Origin: an uncultured Caulobacterales bacterium
Lineage (GTDB): Bacteria; Pseudomonadota; Alphaproteobacteria; Caulobacterales; Caulobacteraceae
Direction: 5' to 3'
Length of the DNA stretch: 64,000 bases
Assembly (NCBI GenBank): GCA_903840435.1
Contig: CAIMFV010000052.1
Span: 1 to 64,000, forward strand
Numbering within the stretch: position 1 is the stretch's first letter; the number at the start of each line of letters is the position of its first letter. This document shows positions 1 to 11,798 of the stretch, one piece after another. Position numbers and translations under genes: made by a program. The notes beneath the pieces were generated by a model that saw only the letters and a list, made by a program, of their open reading frames with translations, was not told the origin of the DNA and made no database searches.

Positions 1-398
<398 letters not shown>

Positions 399-505
399 TC
401 CTCAGTAAAATCCATGCCGCTCGCACCTCAGCGAGCCGCAAGGGCCTAAGCCAGAAATCTAACAAATCACTATGTCTTCTCAGTCTAGAGTTTGTCCCTC
501 TTGCT

Positions 506-623
506 GACCTGGTGGCTATGCCGAGGAGTCCCCACCCGATCCCATTCCGAACTCGGTCGTTAAGCTCCTCAGGGCCGATGGTACTTCGTCTCAAGGCGCG
601 GGAGAGTAGGTCGCCGCCGGGTC
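506..623 (+). rRNA. rrf: 5S ribosomal RNA
   Basis: The 5' segment GACCTGGTGGC pairs with the 3' segment GCCGCCGGGTC to close helix I. The conserved CCCGATCCCATTCCGAACTCG core lies between them, near 534-554. It sits about 108 bp after the 23S end in the same direction, as in a standard rRNA operon. I see no tRNA in the 23S-5S spacer or in the bases just after the 5S gene. Confidence 0.96.
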
Positions 624-668
624 TGCAAGACGGACAAACTCTATAAAGTCAAAATAACCCTTCTTCAT

Positions 669-767
669 AAAAAACCCTGTCGCGGGGTGGAGCAGCATTG
701 TCCTCCACCGTCCCTTTCACGACAATTTGGCGCGATATTTTCGGGGTAGGCCGCCCATGGGCGGCCT
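669..767 (-). terminator. Inverted repeats between the rRNA operon and ppx, possible terminator
   Basis: 748-767 is a perfect 20-nt palindrome (AGGCCGCCCATGGGCGGCCT) just past the ppx stop. Further on in the ppx direction, 669-688 reads on the minus strand as a weak ACCC/GGGT hairpin followed by six T. Together they could end transcription from ppx and separate it from the oncoming rRNA operon. Neither is a textbook terminator: the first lacks a T tract and the second has a four-base-pair stem. Confidence 0.4.
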
Positions 768-793
768 GGCGCAAGGTCATTTATCCAAGCGCG

Positions 794-2305
794 TCAGGGC
801 CGTTTTTCCTCAACGATCTCAAATTGCCGTTCCAGTGCCTCGGCCAGAGCTGAGACGCGCTTTCGGGTTTGGTCGCCTTGGATCATATCCGCGAAGCCTG
901 CTTGCAGCAAAATGCGCAGCCGGGTGTCCGCCAGCTCGAGTTGGGTCCGTGCCAAGAGTTCGGGCGTGCGTCCGGAGAGATCACAGCCAAGCCGCATCGC
1001 CGCGCCGAGGGCCCTAGCGCGCCGGAAGCGCTCTGGTGATAGGAGTTTGACCACGTCGGGAGAGTCGAGCGCGCTATTGATATTGGCGTAGCGGTAATAG
1101 GTGGCGACGGCCAAAAAGCTGCGCTCAGCGTGGTTTTGCCCGGCGATGGGCGCCCGAAGGACCTGGTCGAAGGCGAGGTCCGCGCGGTGATCGGGATGGA
1201 GGCGTGCGCCAATATCGCACAGGTGGCTGGCCGCCTCCAAAAGCACGCGGTCCCGCTCGGCTGAAAACACCGGCACGAATTGGGACCAGAGCGGCAAGAG
1301 CCAAGCATAGAGGGCCGGGCTGAGCGGTTCAGCAATGCCGAGCCGCGCGCCAAGTGCAGCACAGCCCTCGACGAGTGGGTTAAGCGCCTGAGTTTGTGGC
1401 GTCATGGCTTCGAAAAGGAGGCCCTCGCGAACGCCATAGGCGGAAATCGCCACGGTCTTGACCGAAAGGCTATCAATCACCGCCTCCAAAACCACTGCCG
1501 CATAGGGAAGGGTCTCGACCCGCTTTTTGGACAGGCCCGGTATGCGCTCGAGCGAGCTTTTCGACTGGCGCGCGATTAATTGCGCCGTCGCCAAGGCTTC
1601 GGACGCTGGAAATTCGTATTGATGGACGATGCGCAGCGGATAGGCGTTGGCGGCCATATGCACCAGGGCTAGGTTTCGCCAAGCGCCACCAACCGCGACA
1701 AATGTCTCGGTGCGAAACTGGTCGGCGATGGGGCTGAGATGGCGCATGGCCCGCCCCTTGACCTCGAGGTCCAAAGGTTTGGGAGCCCCCAGTGAAAAGG
1801 GGCCGAGCGGCAGGGTGACGCCCCTCAAGGTCGCATCCGCAGTGACCCGGCTAAGCTCAAGGCTCGATCCGCCGAGATCCCCAACCACGCCTTCAAGCTT
1901 GCTCGCGCCCGCACAGACGCCAAGAGCTGCGTAGCGCGCCTCTTCCTCACCTGACAAAACGCGAATGACGAGGCCTGTCTCCCGACGTACGTCTTGTAAA
2001 AAGTCGCGGCCATCTGAGGCCTCGCGGATGGCGGCGGTGGCGGCGGTGTAAACCTCGTCCGGATTGGCTCCGTCGACCACGGCGCGAAATCGCTTCAGCG
2101 CGGCAAGGGCTTGGCGGCGGCCTTCCAGAGACAAGCGCCCGGTGGCGGCGACGCCCTTGCCCAGGCCCGCCAGCACCTTTTCGTTGAACACAGTCCAAAT
2201 CGCCCGGCCCTCAATCCGATACAGGACGAGCCGAACCGAATTTGAACCCACATCGATGACCGCAACATCGCGCGGCGGCGGTCGACTATTTTCGCGGGCC
2301 CACAT
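794..2305 (-). CDS. ppx: Exopolyphosphatase / guanosine pentaphosphatase (Ppx/GppA)
   Basis: Removes terminal phosphate from long polyphosphate chains or hydrolyses pppGpp, in the cytoplasm. The N-terminal ASKHA phosphate-binding signature [14 protein letters not shown] and a second glycine-rich motif [10 protein letters not shown] are present, followed by an HD-type helical C-terminus. At about 503 residues it has the length of two-domain Ppx/GppA proteins. The ATG at 2305 is chosen over an in-frame TTG two codons upstream. The start overlaps the end of ppk by about 20 nt, so ppk and ppx are probably co-transcribed, pairing synthesis and breakdown of the same polymer. Polyphosphate versus pppGpp preference cannot be read from the sequence. 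Confidence 0.93.
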   Translation of the reverse strand: MWARENSRPPPRDVAVIDVGSNSVRLVLYRIEGRAIWTVFNEKVLAGLGKGVAATGRLSLEGRRQALAALKRFRAVVDGANPDEVYTAATAAIREASDGRDFLQDVRRETGLVIRVLSGEEEARYAALGVCAGASKLEGVVGDLGGSSLELSRVTADATLRGVTLPLGPFSLGAPKPLDLEVKGRAMRHLSPIADQFRTETFVAVGGAWRNLALVHMAANAYPLRIVHQYEFPASEALATAQLIARQSKSSLERIPGLSKKRVETLPYAAVVLEAVIDSLSVKTVAISAYGVREGLLFEAMTPQTQALNPLVEGCAALGARLGIAEPLSPALYAWLLPLWSQFVPVFSAERDRVLLEAASHLCDIGARLHPDHRADLAFDQVLRAPIAGQNHAERSFLAVATYYRYANINSALDSPDVVKLLSPERFRRARALGAAMRLGCDLSGRTPELLARTQLELADTRLRILLQAGFADMIQGDQTRKRVSALAEALERQFEIVEEKRP

Positions 2306-4535
2306 GATCAAAAGCTCGAGGGAGATGTTTTACGCCGCGGCCGCGACCGGAAAGGCTGGGATTGGTCATAAAGTAGTCATGGGCTGAGAAGGGGCGGCGG
2401 ACGCCGCGCACGTCAAAGCGTCGATATCCGCCATCGGAGTCGAGGTACCAGCTTTGCGCCTCATCATTGAGGTTGGCCACCATGATCTGTTCCAAAACCT
2501 GCTGGTGCACGGTTGGATTTTCAATCGGAACCAAGCTTTCCACGCGCCGGTCGAGGTTGCGGGGCATCCAGTCGGCCGAGGACATGAAAACCTTGGCCTG
2601 CGGGCCCGGCATCGGGTGGCCATTGGCAAAGGCGACGATTCTTGCATGTTCGAGAAACCGGCCAACAATGCTTTTGACCTTGATATTGTCGGACAGGCCC
2701 TTGACCCCTGGCTTTAGGCAGCAGATGCCGCGCACCACCATGTCAATTTTCACGCCATCCTGGCTCGCGCGGTAAAGCGCGTCGATAATCACCGGATCGA
2801 CCAAGGAATTAAGCTTGGCCCAGATCGCCGCTGGCTTTCCAGCCCGAGCATTGGCGGCTTCGGTGGCGATCAATTCGAGCAGGGTCGATTTTAAGGTCAG
2901 CGGCGAAAAAGCTAACCTTTCCAAGCGTTCCGGCTGGGCATAGCCGGTGATGTAGTTGAAAATCTTCGAGACGTCGCGACCAAAGGCCGGATGACAGGTG
3001 AAGAGCGATAAATCGGTATAAATCTTCGCGGTGATCGGGTGATAATTGCCCGTGCCAAAGTGGCAATAGGTTTTCAGCGCCTCGCCCTCGCGGCGCACCA
3101 CCATAGAGAGCTTGGCGTGGGTTTTGTATTCGACGAAGCCGAACACCACATGCACCCCCGCCCGTTCGAGGTCGCGGGCCCATTTTAAGTTGGCCGCCTC
3201 GTCAAAGCGGGCCTTTAGCTCAACCAAGGCCGTGACATTCTTGCCGCGATCCGCAGCCTCGATCAGGGCTGCGACAATGGGGCTGTTTTCGCTCGTCCGG
3301 TAAAGGGTTTGCTTGATCGCTAACACGTCGGGATCGGCAGCAGCCTGGCGCAGGAACTGGACCACCACGTCGAAACTCTCAAACGGGTGATGGACCAGAA
3401 AGTCCTTCTCGCGAATGGCGGCGAAGCAGTCCCCGCCATGGTCGCGCACCCGTTCCGGAAAACGCGGCTCATAGGGGGGGAATTTCAAATCGGCGCGATC
3501 GGAAGGAATGAGTTGGGACAGCTGCGCCATGCCCAGCATGCCATCGATCACCACCACATCTTCAGCTTCGGCCTTCAGATTGCGAACAATGAACTCGCGC
3601 AAATCTGCATCCATCGACCCGTCAATCGAGACATTGACGACCGACCCTAGCCTGCGTTGACGCAACAGGGCTTCGAATTCGCGGACGAGGTCTTCGGCTT
3701 CTTCTTCGATCTCCACGTCAGAGTCGCGGATCAACCGAAACACGCCCTTCGCCTCGATATCGCAGCCTGGAAACAAGTGATCGATGAACAGGATCAGCAT
3801 GTTCTCAAGCGTCAAATAACGTCGCTCGGCCTTCGCGCCCCGCCCTTTACGGGTCGGCAACCGCCAAAAGCGTTTAACCTGATTGGGGACTGGCGCCAGG
3901 GCGTAAAACATCCGCCCATCGCTTCGCCGACGAAGCTTTAGCGCCAAGGAAAACGCCAGATTGGCGATGAAGGGAAAGGGATGGGCCGGGTCGATGGCGA
4001 CCGGGGTCAGAATCGGGAAGAGTTGGGTGAGAAAGATTTCCTCCAAGGCAGCGCGATCATTGTCCTCCACCTCCTCGGGCTGCAGCACCTTAATGCCCGC
4101 CGTTTCCAACTGCCGATGCAAGGCGCGCCAGCAGGATTGCTGAGCGGCCATTAGGTCCGCGGCGCCCTCGGCCACCTTTTCCACCTGATCAGCGGCGCTC
4201 AATCCATCTTGGCTTGTCACGCGCACGCCCTCGCGCACCTGCCCCTTCAAGCCCGCGACGCGCACCATGTAGAATTCGTCGAGATTGTTGGCGCTGATCG
4301 AGATAAACCGCAGCCGCTCTAAAATCGGGTGTCGCGGGTTCTGCGCCTCTTCCAAGACGCGCTTATTAAAGGCCAGCCACGACACTTCCCGGTTAAAGAA
4401 TCGGTCGGGCGAATTCAGGGCGTCGAGATCGAGCGGGGCGGCATGGGGAGACAGGGACGCAGATTGTCCGACCTGCGCTGCATCGTTGTCGGTCGCGGGA
4501 GAGGTATCCTCAAGCGTGGGATCAAGCTGTGCCAT
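2286..4535 (-). CDS. ppk: Polyphosphate kinase 1
   Basis: Makes polyphosphate from ATP reversibly at the inner membrane face. Family signatures are clear: an N-terminal segment with [19 protein letters not shown], the [11 protein letters not shown] region, and the catalytic histidine region [20 protein letters not shown]. About 749 residues, typical for PPK1. Two starts are possible. The ATG at 4586 overlaps the hdaA stop (ATGA), while the ATG at 4535 has a GGGGA stretch just upstream and begins with MAQLD. I chose 4535 because the extra 17 residues look unconserved; translational coupling from 4586 is a fair alternative. It lies between hdaA and ppx in one minus-strand operon. Confidence 0.96.
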   Translation of the reverse strand: MAQLDPTLEDTSPATDNDAAQVGQSASLSPHAAPLDLDALNSPDRFFNREVSWLAFNKRVLEEAQNPRHPILERLRFISISANNLDEFYMVRVAGLKGQVREGVRVTSQDGLSAADQVEKVAEGAADLMAAQQSCWRALHRQLETAGIKVLQPEEVEDNDRAALEEIFLTQLFPILTPVAIDPAHPFPFIANLAFSLALKLRRRSDGRMFYALAPVPNQVKRFWRLPTRKGRGAKAERRYLTLENMLILFIDHLFPGCDIEAKGVFRLIRDSDVEIEEEAEDLVREFEALLRQRRLGSVVNVSIDGSMDADLREFIVRNLKAEAEDVVVIDGMLGMAQLSQLIPSDRADLKFPPYEPRFPERVRDHGGDCFAAIREKDFLVHHPFESFDVVVQFLRQAAADPDVLAIKQTLYRTSENSPIVAALIEAADRGKNVTALVELKARFDEAANLKWARDLERAGVHVVFGFVEYKTHAKLSMVVRREGEALKTYCHFGTGNYHPITAKIYTDLSLFTCHPAFGRDVSKIFNYITGYAQPERLERLAFSPLTLKSTLLELIATEAANARAGKPAAIWAKLNSLVDPVIIDALYRASQDGVKIDMVVRGICCLKPGVKGLSDNIKVKSIVGRFLEHARIVAFANGHPMPGPQAKVFMSSADWMPRNLDRRVESLVPIENPTVHQQVLEQIMVANLNDEAQSWYLDSDGGYRRFDVRGVRRPFSAHDYFMTNPSLSGRGRGVKHLPRAFDHVGPRK

Positions 4536-4582
4536 GATCCCCGTTTTCGCCGCTCCGCTGCGCGGCTGCAAGCGGCAAGCTG

Positions 4583-5287
4583 TCATAAATCGCGAAAGAG
4601 CGGTTCCGTCTCAGGCTCACCGTCCAATATCTGGCGCGCGAGACTGCGTGTGACCGGCTTTTGATCGGGCAGGGAGGCCTCGTCGAGCTTTTCGACAATC
4701 TGGCGGGCCTCGGGGATCGAGCGCCCGATTCGGCGCACCAAATAGGCAAGGAGATCGTCGGAGGCCTTGATGTTGCGTTCGCGAAATAGGGACCGCAAGG
4801 CGCTGATCAAGATCAAATCATCAGGAAGCGGTAATTCGACCACAGCCATGGCCTTGAGCCGGGATTTGAGATCAGGCAGCCGAACCTCCCAGGCGGCGGG
4901 AAGGCGCGTCGCTGTGAGCAAAAGGTCGCCCCCTCTGGCGCTCGCGCGGGTAATCAGGTGAAATAGGACTTCGTCCTCTAAGGCACCCTCCGCATCGTCG
5001 ACAAAGAGAGGACCTTCAGGAATGGCGGCGAGGCCCATCTGCGCGGCTGGGTCGGTGGCGCTAAATACCGTGGCCTGCGCGCGGTGCGCCCAGATCTGCC
5101 CCAGATGGGTTTTCCCCGAGCCCGAAGGTCCGACGACCGCCAAGACGCCGGGCACGGCAGCAGCGGTCCAGTCCGGCCAGGAGTCGATAGCCTGCACAGC
5201 CTCTGCATTGGCCGGGCTGACGCTAAAGTCCTCGCGCCGCCAAAGACTCTGAGGCTGCAGCTTCAATTGAAGCTGTGCGAGGCTCAT
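4583..5287 (-). CDS. hdaA: DnaA-related regulatory protein HdaA (AAA+)
   Basis: Regulatory inactivator of DnaA, which acts with the DNA polymerase sliding clamp to trigger hydrolysis of DnaA-bound ATP after initiation. The N-terminus carries a clamp-binding-type motif QLQLKL at residues 5-10. Walker A is GPSGSGKT at residues 53-60, with a DnaA-like AAA+ core after it. It is short (234 residues) and lacks the DnaA DNA-binding domain IV, as expected for Hda. It heads the hdaA-ppk-ppx operon, with its stop overlapping a possible ppk start. A separate DnaA domain IV-like protein is encoded at 54.8 kb, so the window holds two pieces of DnaA-type control. Confidence 0.93.
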   Translation of the reverse strand: MSLAQLQLKLQPQSLWRREDFSVSPANAEAVQAIDSWPDWTAAAVPGVLAVVGPSGSGKTHLGQIWAHRAQATVFSATDPAAQMGLAAIPEGPLFVDDAEGALEDEVLFHLITRASARGGDLLLTATRLPAAWEVRLPDLKSRLKAMAVVELPLPDDLILISALRSLFRERNIKASDDLLAYLVRRIGRSIPEARQIVEKLDEASLPDQKPVTRSLARQILDGEPETEPLFRDL

Positions 5288-5573
5288 GCAGTATCCACCC
5301 CAAAACCTTACCCAGTGCGCGGGCGAAACCTGACCGAGGTCTGACCCATGTCGTGCGCGTGCAGGATGAGCGTTAAACGCTTGGGCGACAAAGGTCGATT
5401 CCCCTGCGGGATGGGACTTGTGAACATCAACGCGATGGTCGGGGATAGATTGCCCAGCGCCCTAACTGAGCTGCCCGCCTTGACAATCCCCATCGGTCGT
5501 GGCCTCTCCCGCCTTTCGCCGCCTTCGCGGGTAATGCGTCCCTGACGCGCGCGACACTATGAGACCATCCCCC

Positions 5574-7355
5574 ATGCATGCCTATCGCACTCATCATTGC
5601 GGCGCCCTTCGGCTCACCGACGCAGGCGCACAGGTCCGTCTGTCAGGCTGGGTTCACCGCAAGCGCGACCATGGCGGTCTGATGTTTATCGACCTGCGCG
5701 ACCATTATGGTTTGACCCAGCTCGTGCTTTCACCCGAAACGCCAGGTTTCGCCATTGCAGAGCGCGTGCGCGCCGAGAGCGTCTTGCGCATTGACGGCGT
5801 GGTTTTGGCCAGGGACGAGGCGGCAAAGAATCCGAACCTGCCCACCGGCGAAATCGAAATTCGAGTTACGGGCGTGGCTGTCCTGTCAGAAGCGGCGGAA
5901 TTGCCTGTGCCTGTGTTTGGCGAGCCGGACTATCCAGAGGATTTGCGCCTCAGGAACCGGTTTTTAGACCTGCGCCGTGAGAGCCTGCATCGCAACATCG
6001 TGCTGCGGTCGCAAGTGATCGCGTCCTTGCGTCGGCGGATGATCGACCAGGGATTTACCGAATACCAAACGCCTATTCTGACGGCCTCCTCGCCAGAGGG
6101 TGCGCGCGACTTTCTCGTTCCCTCGCGGCTCTATCCCGGGGAGTTCTATGCCCTGCCTCAGGCGCCGCAACAGTTTAAGCAGCTATTGATGGTGGCGGGC
6201 TTTGATCGCTACTTCCAAATCGCTCCCTGTTTCCGCGACGAAGACGCACGCGCCGACCGGTCGCCCGGCGAGTTCTACCAACTCGATATGGAAATGAGCT
6301 TTGTCACCCAAGATGACGTGTTCAACGCCATTGAACCGGTGATGCGCGGCGTGTTCGAAGAATTTGCTGGCGAGCGGCGTGTAGATGCAGGGGCCTTCCC
6401 GCGTATTCCCTACCGCCAGTCGATCCGCCAGTACGGCTCCGATAAGCCTGACCTGCGTAATCCCTTGATCATGCAGGATGTGTCCGAGCATTTTCGAGGC
6501 GGCGGCTTTGGTGTCTTCGCTCGAATTCTCGAAGCGCCTAAGGCCGAAATCTGGGCCGTCCCAGCGCCCGCAGCTGGCGGTCGCGCCTTTTGTGATCGGA
6601 TGAATGACTGGGCCAAGGGTGAGGGACAGCCGGGGCTTGCCTATATCTTCTGGCGCGAAGGTGAGGCGGAAGGGGCGGGTCCGGTTGCAAAGAATTTGGG
6701 ACCAGAGCGGACCGAGGCGCTTCGCCAGCAACTGGGCCTTAAGGCCGGTGATGCGGTCTTCTTCGTCGCGGGCGAGCCGGAGGCCATGTACAGGTTCGCC
6801 GGGCTTGCCCGCACCAAGGTTGGGACCGAGCTTGGATTAATTGATCCCAATCGCTTCGCCTTCTGCTGGATCGTCGACTTCCCCATGTTCGAGTGGAACG
6901 AAGACGAAAAGCGTGTCGATTTCAGCCACAACCCATTTTCGATGCCGCAGGGCGAGTTGGAAGCACTGCTGACCAAGGACCCCTTGGATATCCTCGCCTT
7001 TCAGTATGACATTGTCTGTAACGGCATTGAGCTGTCATCGGGCGCCATTCGGAACCATCGCCCCGACATCATGTTGAAGGCATTTGAAATTGCCGGTTAT
7101 GGCCCTGAAGTGGTCGAAGAAAAATTCGGCGGCATGCTGAATGCTTTCCGCTATGGGGCGCCGCCCCACGGAGGCATTGCGCCGGGCGTCGACCGGATTG
7201 TCATGCTGCTGGCCGGCGCAACCACCATCCGCGACGTGATCGCCTTCCCGCTCAATCAACAGGCGCGCGACCTGTTGATGAATGCGCCCTCAGAAGTGAT
7301 GGAGCGTCAGCTGAAGGAATTGCATTTGCGGATTGCGCCGCCGATCAAGGTTTAG
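5574..7355 (+). CDS. aspS: Aspartyl-tRNA synthetase
   Basis: Class II aminoacyl-tRNA synthetase charging tRNA-Asp, and in lineages lacking AsnRS also tRNA-Asn. Seen in order: an N-terminal OB-fold anticodon-binding domain ([20 protein letters not shown]), motif 2 ([19 protein letters not shown]), the bacterial insertion domain, and motif 3 ([13 protein letters not shown]). About 593 residues, the usual bacterial length. ATG at 5574 ([10 protein letters not shown]) is preferred to one five codons upstream, since homologues start near MHxYRTH. It is divergent from hdaA, and its 3' end overlaps the convergent gene at 7345-8025 by 11 bp. Whether it is discriminating cannot be judged here. Confidence 0.97.
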   Translation: MHAYRTHHCGALRLTDAGAQVRLSGWVHRKRDHGGLMFIDLRDHYGLTQLVLSPETPGFAIAERVRAESVLRIDGVVLARDEAAKNPNLPTGEIEIRVTGVAVLSEAAELPVPVFGEPDYPEDLRLRNRFLDLRRESLHRNIVLRSQVIASLRRRMIDQGFTEYQTPILTASSPEGARDFLVPSRLYPGEFYALPQAPQQFKQLLMVAGFDRYFQIAPCFRDEDARADRSPGEFYQLDMEMSFVTQDDVFNAIEPVMRGVFEEFAGERRVDAGAFPRIPYRQSIRQYGSDKPDLRNPLIMQDVSEHFRGGGFGVFARILEAPKAEIWAVPAPAAGGRAFCDRMNDWAKGEGQPGLAYIFWREGEAEGAGPVAKNLGPERTEALRQQLGLKAGDAVFFVAGEPEAMYRFAGLARTKVGTELGLIDPNRFAFCWIVDFPMFEWNEDEKRVDFSHNPFSMPQGELEALLTKDPLDILAFQYDIVCNGIELSSGAIRNHRPDIMLKAFEIAGYGPEVVEEKFGGMLNAFRYGAPPHGGIAPGVDRIVMLLAGATTIRDVIAFPLNQQARDLLMNAPSEVMERQLKELHLRIAPPIKV

Positions 7356-8025
7356 GTGCGACTGCAGGCAAGGGCGGCGGCGCATCGCTTTTGGGCGCAG
7401 TCGGTGGGGTCAGGGGCAAAGGCGCATTGATGCCCGGCTCGACCGGCGGCGCTATGCACGCGAGTGAGGGTTCAGCGCCGCGCATCTTCAAACATGACCG
7501 GAGCGACCAGGCAGTTTGGCCAATATCGTGGACGCGCCAGCCCGTGCGTCGCTTGAGGAGTTTGATCCGCGTCACAGCCGGCTGCCCGTCGACGCGAAAG
7601 CGCGCGGTCACTACGGCCGACAGAAGCGTCTGTTTGACTTCAAATCGCAGCTCGGAGACGTGGGTGTGGGGCGCGCCAAACCGCCAGTCGAAGCGAATGG
7701 CCCCTTGCTCGGGCGGTTGGGTGTCCTGGGCCATGGCGCGGGCTAGGTCTGGCATGAACACCCGACGGTATCCGCTAACGCGACCCAGAAACGGCGAGGG
7801 TCGATTATAGAGGGCGGTGATGAAGCTGAGGGGGTCTTGATCTGGTAAGATAACCGCGACGCCGCGTCCCATCGGTGGTCGCGGCGGGTCGGAAGGCAAG
7901 GGTTTGCTGGGAGCAAAAGCGCCAGCAACCGCCAAGGGGACCGCCGCGCTAATGGCGAGGCCAAGCCCCACGCTGGCCACCGCTGCGACGCAGCGCGCAT
8001 TTCGCAGAAAGAAGCTTGCCGTCAT
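7345..8025 (-). CDS. Secreted protein of unknown function, possibly DUF3828-like
   Basis: 226 residues. The N-terminus has an apparent signal peptide or anchor (hydrophobic residues about 12-37), then a proline-rich linker. A central domain of about 110 residues contains FITALYN and alternating beta-type segments ending in GWRVHDIG, a pattern reminiscent of DUF3828 proteins. That match is from memory and tentative. The C-terminus is a Pro/Ala-rich tail. The stop overlaps the aspS stop region by 11 bp in convergent orientation. Probably periplasmic; no catalytic motif recognised. Confidence 0.7.
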   Translation of the reverse strand: MTASFFLRNARCVAAVASVGLGLAISAAVPLAVAGAFAPSKPLPSDPPRPPMGRGVAVILPDQDPLSFITALYNRPSPFLGRVSGYRRVFMPDLARAMAQDTQPPEQGAIRFDWRFGAPHTHVSELRFEVKQTLLSAVVTARFRVDGQPAVTRIKLLKRRTGWRVHDIGQTAWSLRSCLKMRGAEPSLACIAPPVEPGINAPLPLTPPTAPKSDAPPPLPAVAPKP

Positions 8026-8150
8026 GGGGTCGGATCGCCTCCGAAAAAGGTCGAGATTGCACTGCGCAGAGACGAGGTGACGTCTTGGGTCTATGTCCTC
8101 CAGGCCTTGCGATCAACCGCCAAATGGCCGAGCGTCCGGGAGAGCGGCCT

Positions 8151-8726
8151 TTAGCAGACCCGTCCCACCACCCCGCGCGGCAGGCGGGTCGCCTTATCAA
8201 TGCACGAGGTGGTGATCTGGTTCGAGGTCAGACCCCGCGCCTCGGATAAATCTGCACCATGCAAAATCGTGTGAGAAAACCGCACGCCGGTTAGGTCGGC
8301 ATTTTGGAAACGCGCATCGGTCAAATCGACGGCGATCATCTCTGCGTCGCGCAAATGCGCATTGGTGAAATCGGCGTGGCTAAATTGAGCGCCCTTAGCG
8401 ATCAGGCCTTCGAGGTGCGCGCGGCGAAACTTGGCGGAGTCGAAGTTCGAGCCAAGCAGGGTCGCCCCGCGTGCGTCAGCATCGGAAAGGTCGGCCCCGC
8501 CAAATGCTGCGCCGCGAAATGCCGCGCCGCGCAAATCCGCCGCTGTCAAAACCGCATTGCTGAAATTGGCGCCGTAAAACCGGCCGCCGAGCATCTTGCG
8601 GCCTGACAGATCACAGCCGACGCAGGCGCCGCCATACATCACCTGACGCGCCACTTCGTGATCCCGCGCCGCCGCGACGACGGGCAGAAGCAGAGAGACG
8701 ACCAAGGCAAGACGAAGCGCAATCAT
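8151..8726 (-). CDS. Exported pentapeptide-repeat protein
   Basis: About 191 residues from ATG 8726, which opens directly into a signal peptide (IALRLALVVSLLLPVVAAA). The body is a run of A(D/N)LxX pentapeptide repeats (for example ANFSNAVLTAADLRGAAF, ADLTGVRF) that should fold as a right-handed quadrilateral beta-helix. A CxxC (CVGC) precedes the repeats, and further cysteines lie in the C-terminal cap (ITTSCIDKATRLP). The export signal and cysteines fit a periplasmic or surface location rather than a gyrase-protecting Qnr-like protein in the cytoplasm. Function unknown. Confidence 0.8.
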   Translation of the reverse strand: MIALRLALVVSLLLPVVAAARDHEVARQVMYGGACVGCDLSGRKMLGGRFYGANFSNAVLTAADLRGAAFRGAAFGGADLSDADARGATLLGSNFDSAKFRRAHLEGLIAKGAQFSHADFTNAHLRDAEMIAVDLTDARFQNADLTGVRFSHTILHGADLSEARGLTSNQITTSCIDKATRLPRGVVGRVC

Positions 8727-8773
8727 AAGCTTGAAATAAGCGCCGCCATCCCCGCGCGCCACTTAAATTCCGG

Positions 8774-11578
8774 TTAGGGGGCCTTGGCCTCGGCCTCCTG
8801 GCCCGCGCCACAGGTGACGCAGACACGTTTTCCGCCGCGTTCGACCAGGGCAATGTCACCGCACTGTGGGCAGACATTGAAGCGGGCTTCGTCGCCGCCA
8901 TCGCTCTCATGGGGGCGGCGGGCGGTGGGGAGGAATAGGATATTGTCCGGCGAGGCGCCGCGACTAAAGCCTTTCGAGATAAAGTGCGCAGCGGGCAGGG
9001 GTTCGAGCTTGTCAGCGTCGCCACGCCCCAGACCATCGGCGGACAAGGCGTCAGGATCGGCATTGGCGAGATCGTGGCGCTCCAGATAGCTGATGCCGAG
9101 TTCGCGGAACACATAGTCGAGGATCGAGGTGGCCGACTTCACCTGATCATTGCCGGTCACGGGACCCGCAGGCTCGAAGCGCGTATAGACAAAGGCGTCG
9201 ACAAATTCCTCCAGGGGCACGCCGTATTGCAGCCCAATGGAAATGGCGATGGCGAAATTGTTCATCACCGAGCGGAAGGCCGCGCCTTCCTTGTGCATGT
9301 CGATGAAGATCTCGCCCAGTTCGCCATCGTCATACTCGCCAGTATGAATATAGACCTTGTGCCCCCCAACGGCCGCCTTTTGGATATAGCCCTTGCGGCG
9401 GTCGGGCAGGCGTCGGCGGGTACGGTCGCGTTCAATGATCCGCTCCACAACCCGTTCGCTTCGCCCTGATGCGGGCGGGGGTTCGGCGTCAGGTTTCGCG
9501 GCGGCGGGTTGAGGCGCCGCTTGCGGTTCGGGGGGCAGGAAGAGGGCGGTGGTTTCAGCCGGGCGGTGGAAGCGCACGCCTCCGACACCGGCCTCAAGCG
9601 CCTGATCCAGCAAGGCCTGGACCTCGTCTGGGCCATCTTCTGCGCTGATAACCAGGGTGGCGAGGGTAGGGGACGTCACCAGGGGCGAAAAGGCTGCGGC
9701 GGCGGCGATGCGCCGTGCATTGGTCACCGGTGCAAAGAGTTCATGCACTTCGCCAAGGTCAGAGCTACCCAGGGCCATGCGTTCAGTGGCGGCGATCTCG
9801 ACGGGGCTAAAGCCCGCCTCGGCGAGGACATCCAAATCGGGATCGGTCAAACGGGCGGCAGGCACGCCAAGCACATCCTGCACAAAGCCCGCGCCAATCA
9901 CGTGCGGCGCAAAGGCGTCGCGCAACCGCTTGGCGGTGAACAGGGCGGCTTCCGCTCGACCGATTTCGTGCTCGGTAAAGCCTTTAGCTTGCAAGCTGGC
10001 CGGCGTGATCGGGCCGCGATCTAGGCTGCGCTCACCAAGCAGCGCGCCGCGCAAATCGGCAAACTTAAAGCCGAGGCGATTGGCGGCGTGTAGGGCCTCA
10101 GCTTTCAGCACCGGAAGCCCAATCCCATCGGCGGTTTCCGCGACACTGATCGGGCCGCTCCAGGGCTCGCAGCCGATAGAGACCCCGCCCAGCCGGAGCG
10201 ACAGGTCCGGGCTTGGGGAAAGGTCGAGGACGGAGGTATTGCGCAGGCCCGCCGCCGTCACCTTGCGCAGGTTGGCGCTGGCGTCGCGCAGTCCGAGCCC
10301 AACGGTAAAGCCTTGGACAACGGCGAGCTTGGCGGTCAAGGCCTGTTCATTCGCCCGAACGCCGGGCGCCGGACCCATGAGCGCACCCATTTCGGCAGAG
10401 GTGGCGAGGGCGGCTGCGGAAACTGTGGCGGCGGCCTTCAAGGCCTCGGAATCGCCTGCGGGCGCGCCTTGCGCAGCGCTGATCTCGGCGAGGCCTGCAA
10501 GGGTAAGGCCGAGCGGACGTTGCAGGTAACGGGCTTCGGCGTCTTCCAGCGTCGGCATGTGACCGCTGGCAAGTTGGATTTCAAGCGCGGTGGTCCAAAG
10601 GCGGGCAAGCTTTGCCAGCCGCGCTGGCGCCTCGTGGGCCGGGGCCTCGTCAAAAAAGCTGGCAAAGGCCGAAAGCGACAGGGCACAGCGCGGCGCTACC
10701 CCTTGTCGCGCCAGGGCTTCCGCCTCAAGCGGCGTCCGGGTCAAGACAAGGCCTTCATCCTCACAGGCGGCTGCCGCTGCATCGGTGACATTCATGCGCG
10801 CCGCATAGAGGAAGCCTTGATCGGCCATGATGCCGAGCTCAGCGGGGAGTGGCGCCCGCCCGCGAGCGCCTAAGCGAATGGCATTCAAAATATCTGTATC
10901 GTTCGCACCCACCTGACGGGCGGCGCGGGCGGCGCGGGCCAGGGCCGGATTTTCAACCGGATTGGCGCAAGAATTGGGGTCGCCCTCGCAACGACTGACA
11001 GCCTCGGCGACGGCGCGCAGCCGCTCATCCACACTGCGCAGTGCGCCTTGCAGACGCCTTTGCGCCCGCCTTGCCGAAAGCCGCGCCTCTAAGCGCTCTG
11101 CGCCTTGCAGGGTTGCTGGGTCAGTAAGTGAGAGGCCCTCCCGGGCGGGATCGCCGGTAAAGGGGGAAATCCGCACACCCTGCGCCCGCTCGATGCCAGG
11201 CGCGGCGACGCCGGTAACAAGGCTTGCAAAAATCTCAAGCTCGAACCGCAGTGCGTCTTCGCCGCGGTCGAACAGGCCAAGCGCCCAGCCCCAATGGGCC
11301 AGGCGGCGGGCAAAGCGGCTAAAGGCGCCGCCAAGCATGGGGTGGTCAGTCGCGGTTAGGCCGTCTGGTGCAGGCTCGGTCGGCAGGTCGCTGGCCAGGG
11401 TCTCCGTCCAGTCGAGCCAGGCCTCTACGCGCGCGGCGGTCCAAGCCGATGGCGCGACCACGGCGGTAAAAGCCGACGCGCGCTCAACCTCGCGCAGTTC
11501 GAGTGCGACGCCGAATGGCGTTTCCGAATCGAGCTCGCTCGCGCCGGTATCTCCAGCGAACAGACTTTCGAACCGCAT
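8774..11578 (-). CDS. Degenerate B12-dependent ribonucleotide reductase homologue (TSCPD domain), probable pseudoenzyme
   Basis: 934 residues. Collinear with alphaproteobacterial adenosylcobalamin-dependent class II reductase (NrdJ) but shorter and gutted. Recognisable blocks: FxRLAxxWxYWGW-like at 86-103, PFTGDP at 139-144, a Cys pair plus NPAL at 197-213, LWTTALEI...[10 protein letters not shown] at 327-363, [17 protein letters not shown] at 518-534, a linker at about 683-725, then a well-kept TSCPD domain at about 728-838 ([20 protein letters not shown]). The tail has CPQC (903-906) and CVTC (920-923). Missing: the NPCxE loop with the thiyl-radical cysteine, the PTGTIG phosphate loop, and the final GC-type redox cysteine at the C-terminus. 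A single intact frame argues for selection, so a structural or regulatory role is inferred. Divergent from the NDUFA12 gene. Confidence 0.82.
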   Translation of the reverse strand: MRFESLFAGDTGASELDSETPFGVALELREVERASAFTAVVAPSAWTAARVEAWLDWTETLASDLPTEPAPDGLTATDHPMLGGAFSRFARRLAHWGWALGLFDRGEDALRFELEIFASLVTGVAAPGIERAQGVRISPFTGDPAREGLSLTDPATLQGAERLEARLSARRAQRRLQGALRSVDERLRAVAEAVSRCEGDPNSCANPVENPALARAARAARQVGANDTDILNAIRLGARGRAPLPAELGIMADQGFLYAARMNVTDAAAAACEDEGLVLTRTPLEAEALARQGVAPRCALSLSAFASFFDEAPAHEAPARLAKLARLWTTALEIQLASGHMPTLEDAEARYLQRPLGLTLAGLAEISAAQGAPAGDSEALKAAATVSAAALATSAEMGALMGPAPGVRANEQALTAKLAVVQGFTVGLGLRDASANLRKVTAAGLRNTSVLDLSPSPDLSLRLGGVSIGCEPWSGPISVAETADGIGLPVLKAEALHAANRLGFKFADLRGALLGERSLDRGPITPASLQAKGFTEHEIGRAEAALFTAKRLRDAFAPHVIGAGFVQDVLGVPAARLTDPDLDVLAEAGFSPVEIAATERMALGSSDLGEVHELFAPVTNARRIAAAAAFSPLVTSPTLATLVISAEDGPDEVQALLDQALEAGVGGVRFHRPAETTALFLPPEPQAAPQPAAAKPDAEPPPASGRSERVVERIIERDRTRRRLPDRRKGYIQKAAVGGHKVYIHTGEYDDGELGEIFIDMHKEGAAFRSVMNNFAIAISIGLQYGVPLEEFVDAFVYTRFEPAGPVTGNDQVKSATSILDYVFRELGISYLERHDLANADPDALSADGLGRGDADKLEPLPAAHFISKGFSRGASPDNILFLPTARRPHESDGGDEARFNVCPQCGDIALVERGGKRVCVTCGAGQEAEAKAP

Positions 11579-11798
11579 GGCCCGTCGCGTCCCTCTTCCT
11601 TAGGCAAAGCTTAGGCTAGGCGTCCTGACAAAAAAGCGCAACACTTAGTCAGGGGTTGTCCACGACATACAACATATTGACGAAGTGTCAGAGGGGGGCT
11701 TCGCCACGACGCGCGGTCGCAGCGTCTTAGGCCCCTGGACGGCGCGGGGTCGGACCCCTATAGTCCGCCAGCTTTTCAAACCCCGAAAGGGAGCGACC

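Noticed and set aside
5288-5573. Small open frames between hdaA and aspS
   Set aside because: The 61-codon minus frame and 65-codon plus frame lack a good ribosome-binding site and any protein-like pattern; the region is most likely the divergent promoters.
11579-11798. NrdR-box-like sequence before the NrdJ-derived gene
   Set aside because: ACATACAACATATTGACG has only a loose match to the NrdR consensus and no second box at the usual spacing.
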